DNA of 64,000 nt from Kitasatospora sp. NBC_01250 (GCF_036226465.1 NZ_CP108476.1:5022001-5086000), one strand, 5' to 3'. Counted from the first letter of the stretch, positions 33,019 to 41,260 are shown. Made by a program: numbers and translations. Notes: generated by a model from the sequence alone, not told the origin.

Positions 33019-34575
33019 TCAGGTAGCCTTCGCTGCAGGCGCGTGGGGTGGCTCGGCCGGGCCGAAGGTGTCGGTGAGCGCGGCGTGCAGCGCCCCGAGG
33101 TCGACGCCGACCCCGTCGCCCGCCGGCTCGGTCGGCCCGCACCAGGCCACGTGCCCGTCCGGGCGTATCAGCAGCACCCGGGGCAGCACGCAGCGCCCGA
33201 GGCCGGGCACCGCCACCGTCGGCTCGGCGCGCCTCGCGGTGACCAGGTCGACCCGCCCGGCCCAGCCGCTCAGCACCGCGGCCGTCCCGGCGTGACCGGC
33301 GAGATCCAGCAGCACCCCTCGGCCACCGTGCAGCAGTTCGAAGACCCGGCTTCGCCCGCCCGAGCCCGAGCCCGAGCCCGTCGTCAGGTCGAAATCGGGC
33401 ACCCGACGCCCGGTCAGCGGGTGGCCGTCACCGAGCGGGTAGCGGATGTCGAGCGCGCTGACCATGGCGGCCAGGTACTGCGGGCCGGCCGTGTCCTGGG
33501 CCATCAGCGTCTCGAACACCTCCCGCAGCGCGCTGGTGTGGGTGTCGGGCCGGCCCAGCGCCGTCTGCGCCCGGGTGTTGGCGAGCACGCGGGCCGCGAC
33601 CGGGTGCCGCTCGGCCTGGTAGCTGTCCAACAGGTGGGCGGGAGCCTGGCCACGGGCGACCAGGGCGAGCTTCCAGCCGAGGTTGACCGCGTCCTGGATG
33701 CCGAGGTTCATGCCCTGGCCGCCCGCGGGGAAGTGGATGTGCGCGGCGTCGCCGGCCAGCAGCACCCGGCCCTGCCGGTACCGATCTGCCTGGCGTGTGC
33801 TGTCGTTGAACCGGGAGACCCACCGCGGGCTGTGCATCCCGAAGTCGGTGCCGGCGACCCGGATCAGGGTCGCCCGCAAGTCCTCGACGTCGACCGGGGT
33901 GTCGCGTGCGACGCCGGCGTCGTACTCGGTGGTCGTCACCCGCCACCAGTTCTCCCCGAAGGCGAAGACGCTGAGCCGCCCGTTCGGGCGCCGCTCTTCG
34001 ACGATCGGCGCGGCCGGCGGATCGGTGAGCTCGACATCGCCGAGGATCGAGCTGAGGGTGGGCTCCGTGCCGGGGAACCCGATCCCGAGCAGCTTGCGCA
34101 CGGTGCTGCGCCCGCCGTCGCAGCCCACCAGGTAGTCCACGACCAGCTCTTCACCGTCGCCCGAGTCGCCGCCCAGCTCCACGGTGACCCCGTGCTCGCC
34201 CTGCCGGATGCCGGTCACCCCCGCCGACCAGCGCACCTGGGTGCCGAGCTTGGCCAGGTGCTCCTCCAGCAGCACCTCCACGTCCGACTGCAGGATGCGC
34301 AGCATGTGGGGGTAGCGGGTGGCGAGCCCGCTGAAATCCAGCTCCAGGCCGGAGAAGTGCCCGATCTGCATCGGTACGCCGCCCGTGAGGAAGCCGTCCA
34401 GCAGCCCGCGCTGGTCCATCACCTCCATCGTGCGGGCGTGCATGCCCCCGGCCCTGGACTGCCCGCTGCGGCCCGGCAGCCTGTCCACCAGCACCACGTC
34501 GATGCCTGCCAGCCGCAGCTCGCAGGCGAGCATCAGCCCGGTCGGCCCCGCGCCCGCGATCATCACTGTTGCCAT
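33019..34575 (-). CDS. FAD-dependent aromatic monooxygenase, Rox-like
   Basis: 518 aa. Rossmann motif VMIAGAGPTGLMLACELRLA at the N-terminus, DYLVGCDGGRSTVRKLLG (DG motif), VLLAGDAAHIHFPAGGQGMN (GD motif) and LGIQDAVNLGWKL place it in the class A flavoprotein hydroxylases. SPRWVSRFNDSTRQADRYR and RPDGHVAWCG resemble rifampicin monooxygenases (Rox). A thioredoxin-like C-terminal domain follows about residue 400. It should use NADPH and oxygen to hydroxylate an aromatic or antibiotic substrate. AGGGAGGG precedes ATG 34575. It is divergent from a TetR gene, the usual inducible drug-modification layout. Confidence 0.88.
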   Translation of the reverse strand: MATVMIAGAGPTGLMLACELRLAGIDVVLVDRLPGRSGQSRAGGMHARTMEVMDQRGLLDGFLTGGVPMQIGHFSGLELDFSGLATRYPHMLRILQSDVEVLLEEHLAKLGTQVRWSAGVTGIRQGEHGVTVELGGDSGDGEELVVDYLVGCDGGRSTVRKLLGIGFPGTEPTLSSILGDVELTDPPAAPIVEERRPNGRLSVFAFGENWWRVTTTEYDAGVARDTPVDVEDLRATLIRVAGTDFGMHSPRWVSRFNDSTRQADRYRQGRVLLAGDAAHIHFPAGGQGMNLGIQDAVNLGWKLALVARGQAPAHLLDSYQAERHPVAARVLANTRAQTALGRPDTHTSALREVFETLMAQDTAGPQYLAAMVSALDIRYPLGDGHPLTGRRVPDFDLTTGSGSGSGGRSRVFELLHGGRGVLLDLAGHAGTAAVLSGWAGRVDLVTARRAEPTVAVPGLGRCVLPRVLLIRPDGHVAWCGPTEPAGDGVGVDLGALHAALTDTFGPAEPPHAPAAKAT

Positions 34576-34675
34576 GATGAGCCCTCCCTTGCTCTCCTGA
34601 ACCACGCTCTCCCGAACAACGTTCAACTGACCCTAACTCTGTTCGATTGCACTTGGCCAGCGTTAAACTGAAGTC
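34576..34675. promoter_or_regulatory. Divergent promoter region with CGTTMAACTGA direct repeats
   Basis: CGTTCAACTGA at 34620-34630 and CGTTAAACTGA at 34661-34671 are 41 bp apart in this AT-rich 100-nt gap. They are the likeliest TetR binding sites, covering both promoters. No -10/-35 pair is clear. Confidence 0.5.
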
Positions 34676-35380
34676 GTGTCAGAAAAGTCGAAGGCGGCGC
34701 CGAAGAGCGCCCCCGCCGTGAAGATCACCGCAGCGAAGATCACCGCCGAGGCCATCGCCCGCGCCGCGCTGGAGCAGCTCAACGAGTCCGGGCTGGACGG
34801 GCTGACCATGCGCCAGGTGGCCCAGCGCCTCGGTGTCCAGGTCGCCACCCTCTACTGGCACCTGAAGAACAAGCGCCAACTCCTCGACGCCATGGCCACC
34901 GTGATGATGGCCGACGCCTCCGAGGGCCTCGAAGGCCCACGGCGCGAGGAGAGCTGGGCCGACTGGGCGGCCGACTGGGCGCGGCGGCTGCGCGTCACGA
35001 TGCTGCGCTACCGCGACGGCGGCCGGGTCTTCGCTGGCACCGCCACCGCCGGAGCGGACCAGTACCGCGGCACGGAGCTGATGCTGCGCACCCTGCAGGA
35101 CGGCGGCTTCGCCGTGCGGGACGCGGCCCGCAGCTTCCCGGTGATCCTGCACTTCACGGTCGGCTTCACCATCGAGGAGCAGGCCCGCACGGGCGCCGAC
35201 TACGCCGACGAGGACAACCCCTACCGCGCCAACCGCATCTTCCGGGACCTCGACGCCACCCGGTTCCCGCTCACCGCCGAGGCGCACCGCGACCTCTTCG
35301 AGGAGGACACCGACGCCGGCTTCGAGCACGGCCTGCGCATCGTCATCGCCGGTATGAGCGCGCTGCACCTGGGACGGTAA
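34676..35380 (+). CDS. TetR family regulator (TetR_C class)
   Basis: 234 aa. After a Lys/Ala-rich leader, residues about 22-70 form the HTH (IARAALEQLNESGLDGLTMR, QVAQRLGVQVATLYWHLKNK). The C-terminal domain matches the tetracycline-repressor class (RRLRVTMLRYRDGGRVFAGT, HFTVGFTIEEQART). It is divergent from the Rox-like monooxygenase by 100 nt and most likely represses that gene until an aromatic drug binds. The start GTG 34676 is the best available. Confidence 0.88.
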   Translation: MSEKSKAAPKSAPAVKITAAKITAEAIARAALEQLNESGLDGLTMRQVAQRLGVQVATLYWHLKNKRQLLDAMATVMMADASEGLEGPRREESWADWAADWARRLRVTMLRYRDGGRVFAGTATAGADQYRGTELMLRTLQDGGFAVRDAARSFPVILHFTVGFTIEEQARTGADYADEDNPYRANRIFRDLDATRFPLTAEAHRDLFEEDTDAGFEHGLRIVIAGMSALHLGR

Positions 35381-35497
35381 TCGGGCAGTAGCCGGGCAGC
35401 GGCCGGTCAGTAACCGGGGCGGTGAACCCGTGGGGCGCCGATCCGCGTCCTGCCGAGCGGTGACGAAACCATGGGACGGAACCTCGAGGGGGACGGC

Positions 35498-36310
35498 ATG
35501 ACGGCGGACGTGGACGCGCTCACCGAGCAGGCGGGGCTGGGCGGCTTACGGCGGACGTTCCGCCCGGCGCGCCCGCGGCTCTGGAGCGAGCGGACGAACG
35601 GTGAGCGCGTGCTCGTCGTGTTCGCGGTGGTCGCCGCCTTCGGCGTCCTGGGCACGATCCTCTTCATGATCATCTCCGCGGTCCCGCTGTTCGGCCTGTT
35701 CATGACCGTGACCGCGGGCGGCCTCTTCGCAGCGAGCTCCATCCGGTACACGCTCCAGCAGCGGGCCGACAAGGGGCGTGAGATCCGCATCCACGACAGC
35801 GGAGTGGCCGTGGTCGGCACCGGCGGCGCGACCGTCGACGCCTACCGCTGGGAGTCCATGTCCGTCCTGCAGGACATCACCGAGTACCACCGCGGCGGCG
35901 CGCACATGCGCACCACCCACGTCTACACGTTCGCCGGGCCGGGCGTCGGGAGCAGCCGGGTCAAGGGCGGTACGGTCGGCGCCTTCGAGAATCCGGGGAC
36001 CTGGGGCGGGGAGATCCAGCAGCAGGTGACCGCGGCGCAGCTGCCGCTCGCCCTGGCCGCCGTGCAGGCCGGGCAGACTTTGCAGTTCGGCCCCTACACG
36101 GTGAGCGCCGAGCGCCTGACCGCGGGTTCGAAGGCGGTCGGCTGGTCGGAGGTCCAGGCGATCAGCACCGAGAAGGGCCACCTCACGGTGAAGCGGCAGG
36201 GCCGCTGGCTGAACATGACCGCCACGCCGGTCCGCCGGATCCCCAACTTCTTCGTCTTCCGCACCCTGGCCGACCGGCTGGTGGAGTCCGCGGCCGGTCG
36301 GCCAGGCTGA
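35498..36310 (+). CDS. DUF6585-like membrane protein
   Basis: 270 aa. N-terminal soluble 40 residues, two adjacent membrane helices (VLVVFAVVAAFGVLGTILFM and VPLFGLFMTVTAGGLFAASS), then a beta-rich domain with IRIHDSGVAVVG, YRWESMSVLQDITEYH and VGWSEVQAISTEKGHLTVKR. The pattern is that of DUF6585 proteins of actinobacteria (function unknown; two PH-like halves). ATG 35498 follows GAGGGGG; an ATG 27 nt upstream is less likely. Confidence 0.7.
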   Translation: MTADVDALTEQAGLGGLRRTFRPARPRLWSERTNGERVLVVFAVVAAFGVLGTILFMIISAVPLFGLFMTVTAGGLFAASSIRYTLQQRADKGREIRIHDSGVAVVGTGGATVDAYRWESMSVLQDITEYHRGGAHMRTTHVYTFAGPGVGSSRVKGGTVGAFENPGTWGGEIQQQVTAAQLPLALAAVQAGQTLQFGPYTVSAERLTAGSKAVGWSEVQAISTEKGHLTVKRQGRWLNMTATPVRRIPNFFVFRTLADRLVESAAGRPG

Positions 36311-36317
36311 GTCCCGG

Positions 36318-37127
36318 TCACCGGGCGGCGACTGCCAGGGCGCCCTGCTCCGCCTCGATCCGCTCCAGCGCGGCGCGCAGCACGAGGTTGAACTCCAGGG
36401 GCAGCTCCTGGTGCGGCAGGTGCCCCGCGCCCTCGATGGCCTGCACGCTGCCGAGCGGTGCCAGCGCGGCCAGGTTCTCGGAGACGGCGAGCGGGATCTC
36501 GCTGTCCAGCACGCCGTGCACGAAGACGGCGGGGACGGCGAGGCGGGGCAGGTCCTCCCGCGGGTCGTAGGCGGCGGCCTCCAGCAGCAGCGCGTCGATG
36601 AAGACGCCGGAGTCCAGGGTCTGCCGCACCGTCCAGTCGATCAGCGCCGGGCCCGCCACCGGGCCGAACCAGCTGGGGACCCAGCCGGCCAGGGTGCCCG
36701 CGCGGTCGGTGACCAGATTGCCGATCAGCTGGTCGAGCAGCTCGGTCATGCCCTGGCCCGGCCAGTAGCCGGGGCCGTTGACCGAGACCGCGCCGCGCAC
36801 CAGCTCCGGCGCGGCGAGCGCGGCCTCCAGGGCGAAGGTGGCGCCCATCGAGCTGCCCACCACGACCGGGCGGTCCAGGCCCAGCTCGGTGATCAGGGCG
36901 AGGATGTCGGCGACGTTGTCCGCGATGGTGTTGCCGGTCGCCGGGTGGTCCGAGCGCCCGGCGCCGCGCCAGTCGACGGTGATCACCTCGTGGTCGGCGG
37001 CCAGGTCGGCGACCTGCGCGCCCCAGACCCGGCCGCTGGTGCCGAACCCGTGCAGGAACACGATCGGGTCGCCGGTGCCGGTCCGCTCGTAGAAGAGCTC
37101 GATCCCGTTGACCTTGGCGTACGACAT
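36318..37127 (-). CDS. Alpha/beta hydrolase
   Basis: 269 aa. PIVFLHGFGTSGRVW (oxyanion loop), VVVGSSMGATFALEA (nucleophile Ser in GSSMG), VFVHGVLDSEIPL (acid Asp) and EGAGHLPHQE (catalytic His) form a full triad. Close in pattern to haloperoxidase/3-oxoadipate enol-lactonase-like hydrolases. AGGGAG lies 8 nt before ATG 37127; a GTG at 37136 overlaps that site and is rejected. Divergent from the LysR gene, its likely regulator. Confidence 0.88.
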   Translation of the reverse strand: MSYAKVNGIELFYERTGTGDPIVFLHGFGTSGRVWGAQVADLAADHEVITVDWRGAGRSDHPATGNTIADNVADILALITELGLDRPVVVGSSMGATFALEAALAAPELVRGAVSVNGPGYWPGQGMTELLDQLIGNLVTDRAGTLAGWVPSWFGPVAGPALIDWTVRQTLDSGVFIDALLLEAAAYDPREDLPRLAVPAVFVHGVLDSEIPLAVSENLAALAPLGSVQAIEGAGHLPHQELPLEFNLVLRAALERIEAEQGALAVAAR

Positions 37128-37221
37128 GGTGGTCACTCCCTCTGGTGGTTCTCCCTGCTGACAGGTCCCATTTCAGTGCAGGAGGCGCCGCCGACCAATG
37201 AGCGCTCAGCTCTTAGACTCA

Positions 37222-37237
37222 TCATCAAACGTGATGA
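37222..37237. promoter_or_regulatory. LysR-type operator
   Basis: TCATCA-AACG-TGATGA is a perfect 6-bp dyad and includes a T-N11-A core. It lies 13 nt upstream of the LysR start and about 95 nt upstream of the divergent hydrolase, the expected autoregulatory position. Confidence 0.7.
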
Positions 37238-37249
37238 ATGGGGGGCGTG

Positions 37250-38137
37250 ATGGAACTCCGGCAGGTGCGCTACTTCCTCGCGGTGGCGCAGGAACTCCAC
37301 TTCGGTCGGGCCGCCGAGCGGCTGCACATCGTCCAGCCCACCGTCAGCCAGCAGATCCGGCGGCTGGAACGGGAGCTGGGCGTCGACCTCTTCGACCGTA
37401 CGACACGGACGGTCGCCCTGACAGCAGCGGGAAGTGTCTTCGTGGCCAAGGCCCAGGCGATCCTGGACGCCGAGCGGGCCGCGCTGGCGGCGATGGCCGA
37501 GCTGCGCGCCGAGCAGTCCTCGGTGCTGCGGCTCGGCACCAACGTGGGGCTCGGCGGCCGGCTGGAGCGGATCCTCACGGAGCTGGAGGCGCTGGCGCCC
37601 GGCGTGAACCTGGAGCTGGTCAGCGCGGCACCGGGCGAGCGGCTCCAGCAGGTGCGCGACGGACGGCTCGACGCGGCCCTCGTCCGCGGGATCACCCACA
37701 GCCCGGGGCTGGAGCTGATCCCGCTCTGGCAGGACGAGTTGGTGGCGGCGTTCCCGGCGAGCCATCCGGCGGCGGCCCGGGAGAGCGTGGAGCTGGCCGA
37801 ACTCGCCGAACTGGCGCTGCGGATCGCCCCGCGCGAGGCCAATCCGCACCTGGTCGACCTGGTGACGGACGCCTGCCGGGCGGCGGGCTTCGAGCCACTG
37901 ATGGGCCCGGCCTTCACCACCGACCAGGACACCCTGGCGGCGATCGGTGCGGGGCGGGCCCAGTGGACGGTCTTCTACGCGGCCAAGGCGGCCGTGCTGC
38001 CGACCACCCGCGTGGCGTTCCGCCCGTTCGCGGGCGGGGCGTTGCGGCTGCAGAGCTACCTCGTCGTCCACCCGGCGAGCACCGACCGCAACGTCAGCCT
38101 GCTGCTGGACGCCTGCCGCAATTCGCTTGACGGGTGA
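37250..38137 (+). CDS. LysR family transcriptional regulator
   Basis: 295 aa. Begins MELRQVRYFLAVAQELHFGR, with the LysR winged HTH in residues 1-60 (IVQPTVSQQIRRLERELGVD then LFDR) and a LysR substrate-binding domain from about residue 88 (VLRLGTNVGLGGRL). The start at 37250 has a GGGGGG stretch upstream. It is divergent from the alpha/beta hydrolase and followed 53 nt later by a sugar O-acetyltransferase. The co-inducer is unknown. Confidence 0.92.
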   Translation: MELRQVRYFLAVAQELHFGRAAERLHIVQPTVSQQIRRLERELGVDLFDRTTRTVALTAAGSVFVAKAQAILDAERAALAAMAELRAEQSSVLRLGTNVGLGGRLERILTELEALAPGVNLELVSAAPGERLQQVRDGRLDAALVRGITHSPGLELIPLWQDELVAAFPASHPAAARESVELAELAELALRIAPREANPHLVDLVTDACRAAGFEPLMGPAFTTDQDTLAAIGAGRAQWTVFYAAKAAVLPTTRVAFRPFAGGALRLQSYLVVHPASTDRNVSLLLDACRNSLDG

Positions 38138-38190
38138 GGAGCTGCGGGGGAGCGTGAACGAACCAGACCGAGGTGGGAGGGCGGCTGCTC

Positions 38191-38748
38191 GTGGGCGAGA
38201 TGAAGGACCGGATGCTGGCCGGTGACTGGTTCATCGCGGACGACCCCGAACTGGGCGAGGCCGTCATGCGCTGCGCGAAGCTGCTGGCCGCCTTCAACGC
38301 CATCGAGGTACCCGCACCTGCCGAGCGGCGGGCGATCCTGGGGCAGCTGTTCGGCGCGATGGGCGACGGCGTGATCGTCCGACCGCCGTTCCGCTGCGAC
38401 GTCGGCTGGAACATCGGCATCGGCGCCCGGTCGTTCGTCAACTTCGGCGGGATCTTCCTGGACACCGCGCCGATCACCATCGGCGCGGACGTACAGATCG
38501 GGCCGAACGTCCAACTCCTCGCCCCGCACCACGAGCTGGACACCGAGCGGCGCCGGGCCGGGTGGGAGAAGGCGCTGCCGATCACCATCGGCGACAACGT
38601 CTGGCTGGGCGGCGGTGTGATCGTCTGCCCGGGCGTCACCATCGGCGAGAACACGGTGGTGGGGGCGGGCAGCGTGGTCACCAAGGACCTGCCCGCCGGC
38701 GTGCTGGCGGTCGGCAACCCCGCTCGGGTCATCCGCGAGCTGGACTGA
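38191..38748 (+). CDS. Maltose/galactoside O-acetyltransferase family (left-handed beta-helix)
   Basis: 185 aa. N-terminal mac domain (MKDRMLAGDWFIADDPEL), then hexapeptide repeats: IGIGARSFVNFGGIFLD, PITIGADVQIGPNVQLLA, ITIGDNVWLGGGVIVCPGV, TIGENTVVGAGSVVT. APHHELD carries the catalytic His of the Maa/LacA/NodL group. Transfers acetyl from acetyl-CoA to sugars. GGGAGG at 38175-38180 favours the GTG at 38191; ATG 38200 is the alternative. Its 3' end overlaps the convergent DUF397 gene by 20 nt. Confidence 0.9.
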   Translation: MGEMKDRMLAGDWFIADDPELGEAVMRCAKLLAAFNAIEVPAPAERRAILGQLFGAMGDGVIVRPPFRCDVGWNIGIGARSFVNFGGIFLDTAPITIGADVQIGPNVQLLAPHHELDTERRRAGWEKALPITIGDNVWLGGGVIVCPGVTIGENTVVGAGSVVTKDLPAGVLAVGNPARVIRELD

Positions 38749-38920
38749 ACTCGGCTGCTGCGACGGCCCGGACGAACGCCTGCCAGGCGGTGGGGTGGAA
38801 CGTGAGGAACGGGCCGTCGGGGTCCTTGGAGTCGCGCACGTGACCGGGGGCGGCGTCGTCGACCTCGATGCACTCGCCGCCGTCGCCGTTGCTGTGGCTG
38901 CTCTTACGCCAGGTGCTCAT
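38729..38920 (-). CDS. DUF397 protein (second copy)
   Basis: 63 aa: WRKSSHSNGDGGECIEVDD and VRDSKDPDGPFLTF are the DUF397 signatures. It is about 75% identical to the upstream DUF397 copy, pointing to a tandem duplication. It overlaps that gene by 17 nt and is last in the XRE - DUF397 - DUF397 operon. DUF397 proteins pair with Scr1/WhiJ-type XRE regulators and resemble small partner or toxin-like proteins in development. Confidence 0.88.
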   Translation of the reverse strand: MSTWRKSSHSNGDGGECIEVDDAAPGHVRDSKDPDGPFLTFHPTAWQAFVRAVAAAEFSPARG

Positions 38921-39104
38921 GGGTGAACTCCCCGCTTGCGGTCGCGTGGACGAAGCTCTGCCAGGATGACGGACGGAACGTGAGGAACGGGCCGTTGGGG
39001 TCCTTGGAGTCGCGGACGTGGCCGGGGTTGGCGTCATCGATCTCGATGCAATCGCCGCCATCCGGGTTGCTGTAGCTACTCTTCCGCCACCGGGCGAGCT
39101 GCAT
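38904..39104 (-). CDS. DUF397 protein (first copy)
   Basis: 66 aa: RWRKSSYSNPDGGDCIEIDD, VRDSKDPNGPFLTF and WQSFVHATASGEF. ATG 39104 has GGAAGG 8 nt upstream. It overlaps the end of the XRE/DUF5753 gene by 29 nt, so it is translated from the same mRNA. The DUF397 sequence is the usual cognate partner of the XRE/DUF5753 protein. Confidence 0.9.
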   Translation of the reverse strand: MQLARWRKSSYSNPDGGDCIEIDDANPGHVRDSKDPNGPFLTFRPSSWQSFVHATASGEFTHEHLA

Positions 39105-39930
39105 GGTCGAATCCTTCCAGTGCCGCACTGATCATCGCGGAGGAGTCCTCCGGCGACAGAGCTTGCGCCCTGAGAAGATCGTAGTACGCCTGGCGCTTCG
39201 CGACGATGTCCGATTTCTCGATCAACAGGCCGTTGCGGCTGCCTTCTTCGTACGCGACAACTGAACCGCCTGGCAGCTTCAGCAGCATCAGTGAGCCGCC
39301 CAGCTCAGAGTGGCCGCCGGCCCTGAACGGTAGGACCTGGAGTGTCACATGGCGAAGCTTGCCGGCCTCAAGCAAGGCCTTCATCTGATCCCGCATGAGT
39401 AGTGGTCCGCCCACGAGCCTGCGCAGTGCAGCCTCGTCCATGATGAACCAGTACCGCGGGGGGTTCGCTCCGTGGAGACGGTCCTGCTGCTTGAGGCGTG
39501 CTGTGATCTTGTGCTGGATCTCGTCCTCATCAGAGAACGGAGCACCTGCGCGCAGGATCGCCTCTACGAACGCGGGTGTCTGCAGGAGGCCAGGGATGGT
39601 CTCAGTGAAGCTCTCACGGATCACTGCCTGAGCGGCCAACTCCATATATCGCCGGTACCTGTCCGGGAACTGCTCCAATCTCGCCAGTGGGAACAGCCTG
39701 ACGAACGTCCCCCCGGTCCCGAACGCCGCGTCCAGCTTCTCCGACAGCCCCTCCGGCGGCGGCGACTCCGCCGTCTCGATCCGCGACAGGTGCGCCTTGG
39801 AGAACTTCAGGATCTCCGCGAGCCGGGTCAGCGACATCCCGGCCGCCTCACGGAGCCGCCGGATTTCAGCCCCGTACAGATCCCGCGCAGAACGCTCCGG
39901 GTGGAGCGGACGAGGTTGGAAGCCTGGCAT
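39076..39930 (-). CDS. XRE regulator with DUF5753 (Scr1/WhiJ-type)
   Basis: 284 aa. HTH_XRE at about residues 15-70 (YGAEIRRLREAAGMSLTRLA, FSKAHLSRIETAESPPPEG), followed by the DUF5753 domain (RESFTETIPGLLQTPAFVEA, TARLKQQDRLHGANPPRYWF, MDEAALRRLVGGP, HVTLQVLPFRAGGHSELGG). GGAGGAG lies 7 nt before ATG 39930. The family controls development and antibiotic production in streptomycetes with a DUF397 partner. GC is somewhat lower than in the flanking genes, in keeping with accessory DNA. Confidence 0.92.
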   Translation of the reverse strand: MPGFQPRPLHPERSARDLYGAEIRRLREAAGMSLTRLAEILKFSKAHLSRIETAESPPPEGLSEKLDAAFGTGGTFVRLFPLARLEQFPDRYRRYMELAAQAVIRESFTETIPGLLQTPAFVEAILRAGAPFSDEDEIQHKITARLKQQDRLHGANPPRYWFIMDEAALRRLVGGPLLMRDQMKALLEAGKLRHVTLQVLPFRAGGHSELGGSLMLLKLPGGSVVAYEEGSRNGLLIEKSDIVAKRQAYYDLLRAQALSPEDSSAMISAALEGFDHAARPVAEE

Positions 39931-40062
39931 CAGAAGACTCCTCCATGTTTCCGCTTTCGGACCTGGAACGATCCCTGCCTTCCCAGGCTAACCGCGAAGC
40001 CCCACGCTTGAGGGACAGAGCGGGAAATTCATCGCTCCCAAAAGCACGCCGGAGTAATACAT

Positions 40063-40389
40063 ATGATGGATCATCAGAAAGACCGGCTCCTGCCCGAGTG
40101 CCAGTGCCCCGCGAACTGCGGTGGCCGTCCCGAGGCCAGCCGTCGCATGACCCCCGCGTACCCGATCGTCCGCCCCGGCGATGCCCGTCCCCCCTCCGAG
40201 CCGTACGAGCCCCGCAGTGTCGGTGAGTTGGTCTTCGACGCGCTCAACGATCGACACGGTGTCCTGATGGACCGAATGGGTGGCACGATCTACCTGCGCC
40301 CGGAGCGCGGGGGAGCGGAATGGGAGGCTGACCCGCGCTGGCTGGTTCGCCCGGCCGCCGCCTGCCCTGTCGAGGAGGCGGCCAAGTGA
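40063..40389 (+). CDS. Hypothetical protein, first of a three-gene coupled operon
   Basis: 108 aa. The N-terminus is Cys/Pro/Arg-rich (PECQCPANCGG); the C-terminal half SVGELVFDALNDRHGVLMDR, MGGTIYLRPERGGAEWEADP is a compact, clearly conserved-looking module. I recall similar proteins beside XRE/DUF5753 regulators in streptomycetes, without function. GGAG precedes ATG 40063 (a second ATG follows directly). It is divergent from the XRE gene; its stop overlaps the next start. Confidence 0.75.
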   Translation: MMDHQKDRLLPECQCPANCGGRPEASRRMTPAYPIVRPGDARPPSEPYEPRSVGELVFDALNDRHGVLMDRMGGTIYLRPERGGAEWEADPRWLVRPAAACPVEEAAK

Positions 40390-40589
40390 GCTCTCCTCGC
40401 CGCCAAGCCGCCGCCGCGTTCGCGGATCTGGCCGACGCCCTGGACGCCGCGGATGTCGACCTGCCCGACGCCGCCGGGGGATGGCTGATCACCCCCGCCG
40501 GCGCCGTCCTGCTCCAACTCCGCCCGCTCACCCTCCCCGAGGTGGGTGAACTCATCGACGCCCTCCGACGATTGGCCGACGACACATGA
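40386..40589 (+). CDS. Small hypothetical protein, second of the coupled operon
   Basis: 67 aa: RRQAAAAFADLADALDAADV, then LITPAGAVLLQLRPLTLPEV, a soluble alpha/beta-like small protein. Its GTG overlaps the preceding stop (GTGA), and its stop overlaps the next ATG (ATGA), so translation is coupled on both sides. No family recognised. Confidence 0.75.
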   Translation: MSSPRRQAAAAFADLADALDAADVDLPDAAGGWLITPAGAVLLQLRPLTLPEVGELIDALRRLADDT

Positions 40590-40804
40590 CGAACCGGCGA
40601 GAAGCCGACCAGGTCGAACTCCCGCTCCGGGTGCCCCTGCTGGCGGGCTTCGTGCACCGCGTCCTCGCCTGCGTCCTGCTGCGCAGCGGTGACGACGAGC
40701 CCGAATATCCCGGTCTCGCGGAACGGGTCGCGATCTACGTGGTCTCGATCACCGGGGTGCTGACCTTCGCCGCGATGCTTCTCGCCTTATGGCCGTTCAT
40801 GTGA
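40586..40804 (+). CDS. Small membrane protein, third of the coupled operon
   Basis: 72 aa. An N-terminal soluble part ending DDEPEYPGLAERV is followed by one membrane helix (AIYVVSITGVLTFAAMLLAL) and WPFM at the C-terminus. Its ATG overlaps the preceding stop. With the two partners it may form a small membrane-linked complex under control of the divergent XRE regulator; this is inference. Confidence 0.75.
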   Translation: MTNRREADQVELPLRVPLLAGFVHRVLACVLLRSGDDEPEYPGLAERVAIYVVSITGVLTFAAMLLALWPFM

Positions 40805-40810
40805 ATGCAC

Positions 40811-40888
40811 GAGAAGTCGACATCCCCGACTTTCCCGTCGACTTCTCACGCAAATCCCGCCGGAAAGTCATCCAGTCAGACTTTCCGG
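40811..40888. repeat. Two nested inverted repeats sharing GACTTTCC
   Basis: GAGAAGTCGAC/GTCGACTTCTC (40811-40821 and 40837-40847) and CCGGAAAGTC/GACTTTCCGG (40860-40869 and 40879-40888) follow each other just after the small operon. The octamer GACTTTCC occurs at 40828 and 40879, and inverted at 40862. They may be terminators or operator clusters. Confidence 0.7.
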
Positions 40889-41260
40889 CGTCGCCGCGGA
40901 TCTCAATCCCTGGGCCAACTCCCGCACCACGCGCCCCAGTACTTCGCGTACATCCCGAACCCGCCCGCCATCGAGCAGCGCAGGCAGATCGCGGTGCCAG
41001 TGCCCCGGTCGGTGCGGCCGTCACTCCGCGCCCCCGATCGCGACCGCGCCCTCGAGCTCGTGGACGCGCGCGACATGCGCCCACGCCCCGCATCCGCCTC
41101 CAGCGCCACGCGGCCCGCCGCTGCGGCCAGGGCGCGCTCGGTCCAGTGGTGCGGCAGTGCGATGGTCAGCTGATCTTCCGAGCCAGGATGCGGCCCATCC
41201 GGACGCAGAAATACGGTAATCGGACATATCTGCTCGGATCGGGAATGCGGACCAGGACAT
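40868..41260 (-). pseudogene. Decayed gene, family unknown
   Basis: Minus-strand reading gives protein-like pieces in two frames: ITVFLRPDGPHPGSEDQLTI followed by ALPHHWTERALAAAAGRVAL in one, then VARVHELEGAVAIGGAE-stop and RDLPALLDGGRVRDVREVLG in another, ending at TGA 40870-40868. A frameshift near 41090 and a TGA near 41023 break it. The amphipathic, low-bias pieces suggest a former gene. No family recognised, and the call rests on composition only. Confidence 0.35.
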
